64,000 nt of DNA from CAYWWY01 sp964462525 (GTDB taxonomy: Bacteria; Thermotogota; Thermotogae; MWEM01): positions 230,971-294,970 of the forward strand of contig CAYWWY010000002.1 of assembly GCA_964462525.1 (NCBI GenBank), written 5' to 3'. The notes beneath the pieces were generated by a model. The model was not told the origin of the DNA. It made no database searches and was given only the letters and a program-made list of their open reading frames with translations. Of the stretch, positions 44,266 to 53,464 are shown in pieces. Every line of letters starts with the position of its first letter. Within the stretch, counting starts at the first letter, position 1. Both the position numbers and the translations under genes were made by a program.

Positions 44266-45618
44266 TTACCGAGGCAACCACCAATTCCCTGAAACTGCAA
44301 TCATAACGAGCAATCGAATCGTGTTCGGATAGTATTCGCTGCCGTCAAAAGGAATGCCATCCTCCCATGAATCACTAATCACAGCCTTCCATAATGCATC
44401 CAACCACTGTTGGTTTTCTCCTGATATACTGACCATCGCAGAAACCGCAAATGGTGCGATAAAGCTCATATTCGCTTGGGACCAATCTCTTGGAATCGGG
44501 GTTCCTTCCGTTCCTGAACCGACATAATATCCAGGGTGAATCCTCATGGGATCTCCCTGAGTTGTATGCTGGATCCATTGATTCATCTGATTCATCATCG
44601 GAAAGAGGCGGAACTCGTGAAGAAGCAAGTAAGACAACCCCAATCTCCACGGAATCCGACATGCGTTGAAGTTGTAATCGCCATCATAGGGAGACTCCAA
44701 GATTTGACCCTGAACGGGGTGGAAGGACCCGTCATTTTGTCTTTCCAAGAAATCGGGCATCAACCCTGTGTTGGGCGTCCAGGTTGGGTAAGTATCCAAG
44801 CAAATATCAAGTGACCGCTCATAGATGGCTTTCCATCTTTCTCGATTCTGGGAATCTACGTCCATGAAGGCATACACGTGGGTCAGCATGAAGTCCGAGC
44901 TTCGAGTAATCCCTCCATACCTTGGACTCCTACGCACCCAGTCCCCCAATTGGATGAAATGGTATTCCGGACTGACGGACCTCTCCAAGATTGCATGAAG
45001 GATGGAAAGGGCTTCGTTTCGGTAATCGATCACTCCATCACTCCCCCATTGGTTGTCGGCCAACAAAAGCGCATAGGCGATGTCCAGGTCTCCGTCGATC
45101 GCATTGGTGCTGTCGTGGGAACTATCCACATGGATTGCATTTCCATCGCGATCCACCGTTCCCATGATGATCCACGACATGAGCTCGGGTGTCAACTGGG
45201 AAGGATGCGATCGGAAAAACCGAAACATCGCGTCGAAATCTGACTGAGCATCGGGATCGAAACCCGCCATGAATGCGAGCGCTATCATCCCATATCCGTG
45301 GGCTTCCGATACTGTAATCGAACCCTCCACTACCCACTCGCGAAAAGGGATATTCCAGTGAACGAACTTTTCTTCAGGGTGCGTTCCGAGCACGGTTTTC
45401 AAATGCCGTTCTTTCCATTGGAGGTAGTATTCTTGAACCTGTCGTTCCAATTCTTCTTGGGGCCACAAAGAGGGAGAAATCGATCCATAAGCGTATGGTG
45501 TGTTGGTTGGGAACGGGTAATTGGGGGTCGTTGCCGTGATCAGACCGGTTAGCAAGAATAGGATAAGGGTGATCAATTTGGTTCTTTTTTCCAACTTCCA
45601 GTCCTTCCTTTGCTCCAT
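44266..45618 (-). CDS. Secreted glycoside hydrolase family 8
   Basis: GH8 enzymes cleave beta-1,4 glucan, xylan or chitosan with inversion. The 450-residue protein has a basic N-terminus and hydrophobic stretch (LITLILFLLTGLITA) as signal peptide. Family blocks are PFREWVVEGSITVSEAHGYGMI (acid Glu in SEAHGYG) and NAIDGDLDIAYALL (Asp pair). No linker or carbohydrate-binding module is present. ATG 45618 follows GGAGGG; the frame upstream has no ribosome site. It stands alone and is convergent with the M24 peptidase gene. Confidence 0.9.
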   Translation of the reverse strand: MEQRKDWKLEKRTKLITLILFLLTGLITATTPNYPFPTNTPYAYGSISPSLWPQEELERQVQEYYLQWKERHLKTVLGTHPEEKFVHWNIPFREWVVEGSITVSEAHGYGMIALAFMAGFDPDAQSDFDAMFRFFRSHPSQLTPELMSWIIMGTVDRDGNAIHVDSSHDSTNAIDGDLDIAYALLLADNQWGSDGVIDYRNEALSILHAILERSVSPEYHFIQLGDWVRRSPRYGGITRSSDFMLTHVYAFMDVDSQNRERWKAIYERSLDICLDTYPTWTPNTGLMPDFLERQNDGSFHPVQGQILESPYDGDYNFNACRIPWRLGLSYLLLHEFRLFPMMNQMNQWIQHTTQGDPMRIHPGYYVGSGTEGTPIPRDWSQANMSFIAPFAVSAMVSISGENQQWLDALWKAVISDSWEDGIPFDGSEYYPNTIRLLVMIAVSGNWWLPR

Positions 45619-45772
45619 CGGCAACCCTCCAATCAAATGGGCTTGCCATCTGGGAGATTGGTGTTTCCCAGACAGATTAAGCAACCCGCTTGTAGGTCTG
45701 ATTCTTTTACGCAATTAGCCCGCGTTCGACTAAAAAAGGAGACATTCCTTCGTTATTGGGAATTGCAGGGGC

Positions 45773-46474
45773 TCAGACCATTGTCTTGCTTTTGATCTCC
45801 GCAACAACGACTCCTACCAAGGGATGGATCGGGATCAAGCGGACATGATTCGAATACGGTCGGAACCAATCCAAAAACTGGTCTCCTTGCGCAGGAAAGT
45901 CCGTATCCCCTTCGTCGTAGTAGACCAGATCCCATTGGTCTCGATGGATTTGCGGGTCTTCGAACCACATAATATCTCCGATCACGATTTTCTTGTTTGG
46001 GTTGGGAGCCGCGCGGACCAGATGGACCATCGCGGCAATGGCTTCGGCTTTCATGGGATCGGTCAGGTGGTGCATCGCGTAAATGGTCATAATCTTGTTG
46101 ATCCCCAAAGAACGCAAATCCGGACGATCAGGCAGCTCTTCGAAAGAACCCTTGAGGAACTGAAGGTTGTGGAACATGGCTTCGCTGGCTTTCTGTTTCG
46201 CAATCGAAAGCATAGAATCGCTGATATCCAATCCATAAACACTTTGACACTCCTGAGCCGCAGGCATCGCCCATCGGCCTTGGCCGGTTCCAAGATCCAA
46301 CAGAATATCGGATGAACCCAATTCAAGCTCGTAAAGCACAATACTCCCCACTTGCGAGATAATCCCTCCCAATTGGGGATCATAACTGACGATGGCATCT
46401 TGCTCTCCCATTGCGTTAAATTCCCTCTCCAACCGGTTTCGATCATACGGAGAGGAGGATTTAGGAAACTTCAT
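45773..46474 (-). CDS. Class I SAM-dependent methyltransferase
   Basis: The 233-residue Rossmann-fold methyltransferase has motif I ILLDLGTGQGRWAMP, motif II YGLDISDSML, and MTIYAMHHLTD before the acceptor-side strand (VIGDIMWFED). Small-molecule type; substrate unknown. ATG 46474 follows AAAGGAGGCGGG and overlaps the DUF3788 gene by 14 bases, so the two are co-transcribed. Confidence 0.85.
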   Translation of the reverse strand: MKFPKSSSPYDRNRLEREFNAMGEQDAIVSYDPQLGGIISQVGSIVLYELELGSSDILLDLGTGQGRWAMPAAQECQSVYGLDISDSMLSIAKQKASEAMFHNLQFLKGSFEELPDRPDLRSLGINKIMTIYAMHHLTDPMKAEAIAAMVHLVRAAPNPNKKIVIGDIMWFEDPQIHRDQWDLVYYDEGDTDFPAQGDQFLDWFRPYSNHVRLIPIHPLVGVVVAEIKSKTMV

Positions 46475-46936
46475 TTTTCCCGCCTCCTTTGGCACTTTTT
46501 GGATTTCGAATTGCATTGAAACCGATTTTTTCCTGCATGACTTTTCGGAAATCTTCCAATACAGTCTCATCCCGGATTTCGAAAATGAATGGAACCGACT
46601 TGCCTACCTTTTTGGCGCTCCGAATCCGTTCTTTCGTTTTCTCTTGCAGATTCAGGGCGTCCATATCCGGGGCAAATCCTTCCCGGAAATAGATCGTGGC
46701 TTGCATGTACCCTTTCCAGGCAGACATCCATACAATCGTCTTTTTTTTCTTCAGGACTTTGCACAACCAAGCTTTTCCGTCTCGGTAATATCTCCATTCA
46801 GGAGTCATAGTATTCTCATTGTAGAGATCCAGCAGTTTCTGGTACGCAGGATATGATTCTCCCAGCACTTTTTTAGAACCTGCTCCTCAGGCGCGATATG
46901 CTCATCCCGTAACACGATGCTGTTGATCGTTTCCAC
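46461..46936 (-). pseudogene. DUF3788 protein gene with a frameshift in an A6 run
   Basis: From 46868 down, the frame encodes 135 residues typical of DUF3788 (WRYYRDGKAWLCKVLKKKK, VWMSAWKGYMQATIYF). The family N-terminus (SIVLRDEHIAPEEQVLKK) is found immediately upstream in a different frame, from a GTG at 46936 behind GGGAGGG. The two join if the A-run at 46874-46869 had seven rather than six A. It is either a recent frameshift or a sequencing slip; if intact the product would be about 158 residues. Function of the family is unknown. Confidence 0.65.
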
Positions 46937-47139
46937 GGCCCTGTTCCCTCCCTATACATACGGAAAAAAACCCGATGATTCCCATCGTATCATACATGAG
47001 GATCAGAAGTCAATGATGTGGGAACTTTTGTACCCGTTTTCTTTACTCACCTGTAATTCCGTAATACAGAAACGAACATACAGAGGCTTCTTGGTTTTTC
47101 TTCTTTGTAACGTTTCAATGCAAGTGGGTATGGAATGGC

Positions 47140-47168
47140 TTGACTCCATTTATTACCTACTGTACAAT
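47140..47168 (+). promoter_or_regulatory. Sigma-A promoter for the AAC(3)-family gene
   Basis: TTGACT (47140-47145), a 17-base spacer and TACAAT (47163-47168). Transcription would start near 47175, about 30 bases before the ATG. Confidence 0.75.
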
Positions 47169-47205
47169 AGGGACAGAAGAGATGCGTTTGGAAGAAGGGG
47201 AGACT

Positions 47206-47997
47206 ATGTTCTGGAAAAAAGACCAATTGATTAAGGATATGAAAGCGATTGGCATTGGTGCTAAGGACCGATTGCTCGCGCACACATCCATGCGCAGCAT
47301 CGGCCCTGTCGAAGGCGGCGGAGATACGGTGATCGACGCGTTGCTTGATGCTGTCTCCGAAGGAATGCTGATCCTTCCGACCCATACCTGGAAACAGGTC
47401 GGAAATGATTATCCGATCTTCAATCCAAAAACTGAGCCATCGTGCGTTGGGATTTTAACCAATCTTTTTCTTCACAGACCGGGCGTAATTCGGTCGCTTC
47501 ATCCGACCCATTCTGTGGCTGCATTCGGACAAGGGGCGGAAGCCTTCGTTTCTGGAGAAGAGCAATGGGACACCCCGTGCCCAAGAGGGGGGTGTTGGGG
47601 GAAAATGGTGGACCTAGGAGTCAAGATCCTCTTTCTGGGATGCACCCTGAACACAAATACGATGCTCCATGGGGTGGAAGAATGGCGCTCGATCCCCAAT
47701 CGGTTGACCCACACCCACCAAAAGCTCCAGATCGTTATGGAAGACGGCCGTTTTCTCGATCGCCCGATGCGCAGGCACCATAACCCTTCTGGCGATGTAT
47801 CCAATAACTATGGGAAGATCCTTCCTGCCCTACGAGAAAAAGGGATTGCCCAAGAAGGAATGATTGGAGACGCTCATTCGGTCCTTTGTGATGCGAGGCC
47901 TATGGTCGCGCTTGTAACCCGCTTTTTGGAAAAGGATCCTGATCTGTTCCTTCACGCAGACCCAATTCCCCAAGAGTGGTACGCAAAACCCCGCTAG
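47206..47997 (+). CDS. AAC(3)-family aminoglycoside N-acetyltransferase-like protein
   Basis: The 263-residue protein belongs to the antibiotic N-acetyltransferase (AAC(3)/YokD) fold. Family blocks are LLAHTSMRSIGPVEGGGDTVIDALL, LILPTHTW, NPKTEPSCVGILTN, RSLHPTHSVAAFG, and GCTLNTNTMLHGVEE. Members include true aminoglycoside-resistance enzymes and many chromosomal relatives of unknown substrate, so resistance should not be assumed. ATG 47206 follows AAGGGGAG. It overlaps the convergent aldehyde dehydrogenase gene by 4 bases and has its own promoter. Confidence 0.88.
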   Translation: MFWKKDQLIKDMKAIGIGAKDRLLAHTSMRSIGPVEGGGDTVIDALLDAVSEGMLILPTHTWKQVGNDYPIFNPKTEPSCVGILTNLFLHRPGVIRSLHPTHSVAAFGQGAEAFVSGEEQWDTPCPRGGCWGKMVDLGVKILFLGCTLNTNTMLHGVEEWRSIPNRLTHTHQKLQIVMEDGRFLDRPMRRHHNPSGDVSNNYGKILPALREKGIAQEGMIGDAHSVLCDARPMVALVTRFLEKDPDLFLHADPIPQEWYAKPR

Positions 47998-49556
47998 ATT
48001 TGCTGGGAGATCAATTTTCCCTGGAGGAAGAGGCCAAGATAATCACTTCCACCCGCTTTGCTATCGGTTCCGCTCATATTGAATCCACCGAAGGGATGAA
48101 CACCCACCAGCGCCCCGGTGCAGTTTCGATTCAGATAGAGATTCCCCACGTGAAACTCTTCGCAAGCTCTTTGCAGGCGACTCCGATCTTCGCTGAACAG
48201 GCTGCCGGTCAGTCCGAAGAGAGTATCGTTGCCCTTCTCCAGAATATCATCAAATCCTTCGGCTTGGATCATGGCCAATATTGGTCCAAAGATCTCTTCC
48301 TGGGCGATTCTGGAACGGTGGGGCACCCGAGAGAAAATCGTAGGCTCCAAAAAGCTCCCTCCCAAGTGTCTCCGGTCTTTCCCGCCCAAGACGAGCTCGC
48401 TCTCGGATTTCCCGGATTCGATGTACTCCATCATCTGCGTGAGGGCCCGATCGTTGATGACCGGTCCCATGAAGTGGTCGGGATTTCGCGCGTCTCCCAT
48501 GGTGAGTGTTTTGGCCTTTTCGACCACCATCTCTTGGATTTTGGAATAGACTGACTGCTCAATGATCGCGCGCGAACAAGCGCTGCACTTTTGCCCTTGA
48601 AATCCGAATGCGCTCGCAACAATCGCATCCGCGGCGCTCTCCAGATCGGCCGTTTCATCGACCAAGATCGCGTCCTTTCCACCCAACTCCAAACTCACCC
48701 GTTTGATCCACTTCTGTCCGGGACCCGCGACCGCCGCTAAGGTATTGATCCGAAGCCCCACTTCCATCGAGCCGGTGAAATTGATAAATCGAGTCAACGG
48801 ATGCGAGACCAAATGATCCCCAATCGCGCCTCCGCTGCCGGGCAAAAAGTTGATCACGCCATCAGGCACTCCCGCCTGTTCGAAGATATCCATGACTTTG
48901 GCTGCGATCACGCCGCTATCGCTGGCAGGCTTGAGCACAACCGTATTCCCGGTTACAATGGCCGCAGCGGTCATTCCTGTGAGGATCGCGCACGGAAAGT
49001 TCCATGGAGGAATGATGACGCCTACGCCCAATGGGATGTACTCCAACCGGTTCTTCTCTTCCTCTACCGGGGTTATCGGTTGCTGCGAACCATATCGCAT
49101 CATCTCGCGGGCATAAAACTCAAGAAAATCGATGGCTTCTGCCGTATCTCCATCCGCTTCTTGCCAATTCTTTCCCACTTCACAGACCATAGTGGCGTTC
49201 AGTTCCAACCGCCTTTGACGCATAATTTGTGCCGCGTTCAAAAGGACTTTTGCTCGGTCGAAAAAGGGGACTCGTTTCCATGAAGAAAAAGCCTCCCACG
49301 CGCCGTGGATCGCCTGGTCGGCCAGTTCTGTAGAAGCGCTGCTTGTAACACCAACCGTTTCATCAGCGTCAGAAGGATTGATGGATCGAATCGTTTTTTG
49401 TGTGGTGATCCGTTTGCCCCCAATGATTATGGGGTACTCTTTTCCAAACTCCGCTTCCACCTTATGTATGGCTTCTTTCATGGATTTGCTGGTTCGCGCG
49501 TCATAATCCAAAAGGGGTTCGTTCTGAAACGTGGGAAGGACAGTCCAGTTGCTCAT
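47994..49556 (-). CDS. rocA: 1-pyrroline-5-carboxylate (glutamate semialdehyde) dehydrogenase
   Basis: The enzyme oxidises glutamate-5-semialdehyde to glutamate in proline and arginine breakdown. The 520-residue aldehyde dehydrogenase has the RocA/PruA-type N-terminus (YPIIIGGKRITTQKTIRSINP), IIPPWNFPCAILTGM, the general-base Glu in SLELGGKDA and catalytic Cys in GFQGQKCSACSRA. Single-function type: no proline dehydrogenase domain is fused, and no putA or rocD lies nearby. ATG 49556 follows TAGGAGGTG. Confidence 0.92.
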   Translation of the reverse strand: MSNWTVLPTFQNEPLLDYDARTSKSMKEAIHKVEAEFGKEYPIIIGGKRITTQKTIRSINPSDADETVGVTSSASTELADQAIHGAWEAFSSWKRVPFFDRAKVLLNAAQIMRQRRLELNATMVCEVGKNWQEADGDTAEAIDFLEFYAREMMRYGSQQPITPVEEEKNRLEYIPLGVGVIIPPWNFPCAILTGMTAAAIVTGNTVVLKPASDSGVIAAKVMDIFEQAGVPDGVINFLPGSGGAIGDHLVSHPLTRFINFTGSMEVGLRINTLAAVAGPGQKWIKRVSLELGGKDAILVDETADLESAADAIVASAFGFQGQKCSACSRAIIEQSVYSKIQEMVVEKAKTLTMGDARNPDHFMGPVINDRALTQMMEYIESGKSESELVLGGKDRRHLGGSFLEPTIFSRVPHRSRIAQEEIFGPILAMIQAEGFDDILEKGNDTLFGLTGSLFSEDRSRLQRACEEFHVGNLYLNRNCTGALVGVHPFGGFNMSGTDSKAGGSDYLGLFLQGKLISQQI

Positions 49557-49689
49557 TGAAACACCTCCTATGCTTGTTGCTTATTCATTGGCGAGGAGGG
49601 CCAGGGCATTAAACCCAACGACCCCCTCATACCATCAACCGTGCATTTGCGAGAGAATTATACCATATTCCCTATCATCTGAAGCTGGA

Positions 49690-49718
49690 TTGACAGGATG
49701 CCCCTCCTATGATATAAT
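49690..49718 (+). promoter_or_regulatory. Consensus promoter of the arsR-type/P-type ATPase operon
   Basis: TTGACA (49690-49695), a 17-base spacer and TATAAT (49713-49718), both perfect consensus. Confidence 0.88.
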
Positions 49719-49744
49719 ATGAACATATGCACAAGTGTTCATAT
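49717..49744. promoter_or_regulatory. SmtB/CadC-type operator
   Basis: ATATGAACA and TGTTCATAT (49717-49725 and 49736-49744) are perfect 9-base inverted repeats around a 10-base centre. They overlap the end of the -10 box and the transcription start. TGAACA...TGTTCA is the recognised form of ArsR/SmtB-family operators, so the regulator downstream most likely represses its own operon. Confidence 0.8.
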
Positions 49745-49757
49745 ATAGAAGGAGGGT

Positions 49758-50141
49758 ATGATGGAACAAAGCAAAGAACTGTGCGATCACAACGAACCCC
49801 ACAAGGAAGCAATAAACAAGGCGAAGGCCCATATGCTCCAAGAAAATGAAACGCAAACCCTCTCCGAGCTCTTTAAGTGTTTGGGTGACGCAAGCCGACT
49901 GAAGATCCTCAGTGCGCTATCATCGGGAGAACTGTGCGTGTGCGATCTTTCCGAAACCTTGGATATCTCTCAATCCGCGATTTCTCATCAGCTTCGCCTG
50001 TTGCGGGCCCAACGCCTTGTGCGCGCGCGGCGCGAGGGAAAAAACGTGTTTTATCGGCTTCACGATCATCACGTCGCGCAGCTTATGGAAACCGTTCTCC
50101 AACACATTCGAGAGGCTGAGACTCATGAAAACCACCCCTAA
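49758..50141 (+). CDS. ArsR/SmtB-family metal-sensing repressor
   Basis: The 127-residue winged-helix repressor has TLSELFKCLGDASRLKILSAL, the ELCVCDLSE alpha-3 segment with Cys-x-Cys (CadC/ArsR-type thiolate site) and recognition helix SQSAISHQLRLLR. Its alpha-5 helix DHHVAQLMETVLQHIRE carries the Asp/His...His/Glu pattern of SmtB/CzrA zinc sites. The N-terminus adds Cys and His (CDHNEPH). It therefore seems able to hold both a soft-metal and a zinc site. ATG 49758 follows GAAGGAGGG. It overlaps the ATPase gene by 17 bases. Confidence 0.93.
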   Translation: MMEQSKELCDHNEPHKEAINKAKAHMLQENETQTLSELFKCLGDASRLKILSALSSGELCVCDLSETLDISQSAISHQLRLLRAQRLVRARREGKNVFYRLHDHHVAQLMETVLQHIREAETHENHP

Positions 50142-52047
50142 AACAGCTTGTCCGACTTGCTCTCTCGAACGCGATCCGACAAACCATCCGAAAGCCATAT
50201 CGCTAAACCAACTCCTTGCCCTGGTCATCGCGAGCATCGGTTTGGGCGTGTTGGGCGGCCTCAGCCGATCCCTGTTCGAACCGTTCCCTTGGGGATCGGC
50301 AGTCAGTCTGTCCTTTTTTGTGACGGCATACCTCTTGGGTGGTTCCCGAACACTGATCCGTGGATATCGAAGCCTGAAAACCAAACGCCTGATGGACGAA
50401 CATGTCCTGATGTCCGTAGCCACTTTGGGCGCGATGATCTTGGGGGAATACCCAGAAGCCATTGCCGTGGTGGTTCTGGCCAGAATCGGTAATTATTTAG
50501 AGGATCTGGCCCTGAACCGTTCGCGCAGCCAGATCCAATCCTTGTTCGACGCAAAACCGCAAAAGGTCCAAGTCATGCACGACGGTCAATGGACCCTCGA
50601 ACATGCCGATACCGTCTCGGTTGAATCCGTGATTCGCGTGGCCCCCTTCGAGACCATCCCTTTGGACGGGATTGTGATCGAAGGCTCTTCCACGACCGAT
50701 ACCTCATCGCTCACCGGAGAATCATTCCCCCACCCCGTTCAAGTGAATGATCCGGTCTATGCAGGATCCATCAACCAAAAGGGCTTGTTGATCATACGCA
50801 CCCAAAAGACCTACGACCAGACCCATTTGTCCAAGATCCTGAAAAGCGTGGAAGAAGGATTGGAGCGAAAAAGCCGGACGGAAACGGTTCTTACCCGATT
50901 TGCCCGAGTCTATACTCCGATTGTTCTCCTCTTGGCTTTGGGCGTGGTTATTGCACCTCCAATCCTGTTTGGCCAGCCTTGGCAGCCATGGATCTACCGC
51001 GCGCTGTATCTGTTGGTCATTTCATGCCCGTGCGCGCTGGTGATCAGCATTCCCTTATCCTACTTCACCGGCATCGGAAGAGCCAGTCAAAAAGGCCTTT
51101 TCTTCCGCGGGTCGCAAAACATCGACAACTTGGCCAAAGTCAAATCTGTCGTTTGGGACAAAACCGGTACGCTCACGTATGGAGATCTGGCGGTGCATAG
51201 GGTGGTCGGAACCAATGGGATGACTCCAGACGAGATCTTGGACCTTGCGCGAAGCGTTTCCGAACCTTCCGGGCACCCATTGGCCAAAAGCCTGCAAACC
51301 AATCCCGGCCCCCCTCCCTCCCCCATCGCATACACCCAATATGAAGAGCATCCGGGAAAAGGAATACGGGCCCAATGGGAAGAAAATTCCGTTCTATTTG
51401 GAAGCGCAAGTTGGATGAAAGAAAACGGGATTCCCGTTGCTCCCATCAACCACAACACCCAAGTCCATATCGCCTTGAACGATGCCTATCTCGGGAGGAT
51501 CGAATTTCGCGACCGACCCAAACCTCAGCTTCAGAAAGTTCTGTCCACCCTAAGAAAGGCCGGCGTTGCGCATATCGCGATGCTCAGTGGGGATACCGGA
51601 ACGACTGTCAATGATTTTGCCGATGGGTTGGATTTGGATGAGGCTTATGGAGGTCTTTTGCCAGATCAAAAGCTGGAACAGCTCGAAACCATGATGAACC
51701 GCAGAAAGAGAAATGAGAAGACAGTCTTTGTGGGCGATGGGTTCAACGACACACCCTGCCTGGCAAGAGCGGATGTCGGATTTGCCATGGGTCGGATCGG
51801 AACCCAGTGGGCTTTGGAAACTGCCGATGTGGTCATCATGGACGACAACCCCCACAAGATCCATGAGGCCATGCAAATCTCCAAATCCACCATTCGCACT
51901 GTTTATCAGAATCTGATCATGATCATGGCTGCAAAGTCCGTCTTTGTGCTGTTGGGTGTGATGGGCCTTGCATCCATGTGGGCCGCAGTCTTTGCGGATG
52001 TAGGTATCTCTCTTATAGCAATCCTCAATGCCATTCGAAAACAGTGA
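50125..52047 (+). CDS. P1B-type Zn/Cd/Pb-exporting ATPase
   Basis: The 640-residue heavy-metal P-type ATPase pumps divalent soft metals out of the cell. Motifs: LTGES (actuator), SCPCALVIS (membrane metal site CPC, P1B-2 class), DKTGTLTYG (phosphorylation), SGHPLAKS (HP motif) and GDGFNDTPCLARADVG. It lacks the N-terminal HMA domain; instead a short tail carries CPTC. Its ATG lies inside the end of the regulator gene, an overlap typical of tightly coupled operons. A strong terminator follows directly. Confidence 0.92.
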   Translation: MKTTPKTACPTCSLERDPTNHPKAISLNQLLALVIASIGLGVLGGLSRSLFEPFPWGSAVSLSFFVTAYLLGGSRTLIRGYRSLKTKRLMDEHVLMSVATLGAMILGEYPEAIAVVVLARIGNYLEDLALNRSRSQIQSLFDAKPQKVQVMHDGQWTLEHADTVSVESVIRVAPFETIPLDGIVIEGSSTTDTSSLTGESFPHPVQVNDPVYAGSINQKGLLIIRTQKTYDQTHLSKILKSVEEGLERKSRTETVLTRFARVYTPIVLLLALGVVIAPPILFGQPWQPWIYRALYLLVISCPCALVISIPLSYFTGIGRASQKGLFFRGSQNIDNLAKVKSVVWDKTGTLTYGDLAVHRVVGTNGMTPDEILDLARSVSEPSGHPLAKSLQTNPGPPPSPIAYTQYEEHPGKGIRAQWEENSVLFGSASWMKENGIPVAPINHNTQVHIALNDAYLGRIEFRDRPKPQLQKVLSTLRKAGVAHIAMLSGDTGTTVNDFADGLDLDEAYGGLLPDQKLEQLETMMNRRKRNEKTVFVGDGFNDTPCLARADVGFAMGRIGTQWALETADVVIMDDNPHKIHEAMQISKSTIRTVYQNLIMIMAAKSVFVLLGVMGLASMWAAVFADVGISLIAILNAIRKQ

Positions 52048-52049
52048 GC

Positions 52050-52077
52050 AAAAAAGGCTCCCGAAGGAGCCTTTTTT
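52050..52077. terminator. Bidirectional intrinsic terminator
   Basis: GGCTCC-CGAA-GGAGCC (52056-52071) flanked by A5 upstream and T6 downstream. It ends the metal-export operon on the plus strand and can also serve the convergent hydrolase gene on the minus strand. Confidence 0.92.
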
Positions 52078-52090
52078 GATTGGATGCTCT

Positions 52091-53380
52091 TTACTCAGCT
52101 GGCATGAAGTACAAACGCATTCCAAGGGCCGTCCTGTTCGGGAATCCTTCCCAGTGAGTATGGTCGGCCTTGAAGGTTCCATCTCTTTCCTGAGACCATA
52201 CCCCTTGATTGGAATATTCAACAAGATCCAAATACCTGTGGGTATCAATCCCCTTGAGGTTCTGGTCAAAAAAGGCTGTGGCAAAATGTTGAACGATGTT
52301 GTTCAACCGGCGAAGGTCCCATGCGGGTTCCGCATACCGGAGATAGTCATCCGCGGTCATGTGAATCGAAAGGAGCGGATGGGTGCCATAAGCATTGACC
52401 CCAACGTTATGGCGGGCATTTTCAAACACGAGCATATATCGATCGGAGTGAATCGCACGATCATAAAAGAGCTTCACACCCTGTTGATAGCCGGAAACAT
52501 CGTCTTGATCGCCAACAACGAAGAACGAGGGAACCGTCAACCCTTTCATGGTGTCTGGATCCCAAAACATACTCGCTCCCCAAGGAGCTAAAGCAAAGAT
52601 AGCCTTGATTCGGCTGTCTAAGCTTTCTTCAAAAACAGGATTCCCAGACTGGCGAATGGCAAGATGCCCACCGGGCACGCCCCATGACAGATTGACGCCG
52701 GCTTGTGAGATTCCCGCTCCTGCCGCGTTAATGATCCCATATCCCCCCATGGAATACCCTACAAGACCCACATTTTGAGCATCGATCTTCCCGTACAAGA
52801 AATGATCCTCTTGAGCAGCCAATCGCTCCATTTCGTCGATAACAAAGAGAATATCGAGTGGGCGATTGAGTAGAGTACTCGAGAAAGCAGATTGATCGAG
52901 AACCGTAGATTCGGTATGATCGATGGTGACTACAACATATCCCTTAGAGGCCAGGTTCTCCGTGAGAAAACTCATCATGTTCCGAGTGCCTGGATAGCCA
53001 TGAGAAACAACGATTAACGGGAATCGACCTTCTAGGGGCTTCGCGTCGCGAGTCGCTCTTCCCTGGTGCACAATCGGTTCATGCCGGTAATAATGATCGA
53101 TATAATAAGTCCCTTCTCGCTGATGGTCTTCCAACGCTGCTGGATACCAAACTTCCAACACAAGCTCACGATCATACCTTGGGTTGGGATTGTCGGGTTG
53201 ATAAGCCAGGATATTAAGTTGATCCGGATTGACCGCCGCAATCGTGCGAACTCCAACTGAGTATTCACCCCGAGGCGCGAGCGTAGGAGCATCGGGCAAC
53301 ATATCTCCGATCAAGAAAGCGTTCGCTCCAAAAAGGCAAAGGGGTACCAATGCAAGCACGAACAGTACCTTTCGTTTCAT
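52091..53380 (-). CDS. Secreted PAF-acetylhydrolase-like alpha/beta hydrolase
   Basis: The 429-residue protein has a clear signal peptide (KVLFVLALVPLCLFGANA). An alpha/beta hydrolase fold follows, of the platelet-activating-factor acetylhydrolase/dienelactone hydrolase type: LIVVSHGYPGTR (oxyanion strand), VGLVGYSMGGYGI with nucleophile Ser in GYSMGG, then FFVVGDQDDV (Asp) and NARHNVGVN (His). It would act outside the membrane on short-chain esters or lipids. ATG 53380 follows GGGAGG. A 14-base palindrome and a promoter lie just upstream. Confidence 0.85.
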   Translation of the reverse strand: MKRKVLFVLALVPLCLFGANAFLIGDMLPDAPTLAPRGEYSVGVRTIAAVNPDQLNILAYQPDNPNPRYDRELVLEVWYPAALEDHQREGTYYIDHYYRHEPIVHQGRATRDAKPLEGRFPLIVVSHGYPGTRNMMSFLTENLASKGYVVVTIDHTESTVLDQSAFSSTLLNRPLDILFVIDEMERLAAQEDHFLYGKIDAQNVGLVGYSMGGYGIINAAGAGISQAGVNLSWGVPGGHLAIRQSGNPVFEESLDSRIKAIFALAPWGASMFWDPDTMKGLTVPSFFVVGDQDDVSGYQQGVKLFYDRAIHSDRYMLVFENARHNVGVNAYGTHPLLSIHMTADDYLRYAEPAWDLRRLNNIVQHFATAFFDQNLKGIDTHRYLDLVEYSNQGVWSQERDGTFKADHTHWEGFPNRTALGMRLYFMPAE

Positions 53381-53396
53381 AGTTTCCTCCCAAATC

Positions 53397-53410
53397 TGTT
53401 AACGTTAACA
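53397..53410. promoter_or_regulatory. LacI-family-type operator palindrome
   Basis: TGTTAACGTTAACA is a perfect 14-base palindrome in the leader of the PAF-acetylhydrolase-like gene, between its promoter and ribosome site. The central ACGT form is typical of LacI-family sites. No LacI-family gene is in the window. Confidence 0.6.
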
Positions 53411-53435
53411 TAAATAATTCCCACATGTGCATTCA

Positions 53436-53464
53436 ATTATATCACCGAAAATCCATGGGATCAA
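53436..53464 (-). promoter_or_regulatory. Promoter of the PAF-acetylhydrolase-like gene
   Basis: On the minus strand, TTGATC (53464-53459), a 17-base spacer and TATAAT (53441-53436) with a TGA extension. The palindrome lies about 25 bases downstream, where bound repressor would block transcription. Confidence 0.7.

Noticed and set aside
49912..50124. N-terminal extension of the P-type ATPase through the regulator gene
   Set aside because: It overlaps the conserved ArsR coding sequence in another frame; the ATG at 50125 gives a normal ATPase N-terminus.
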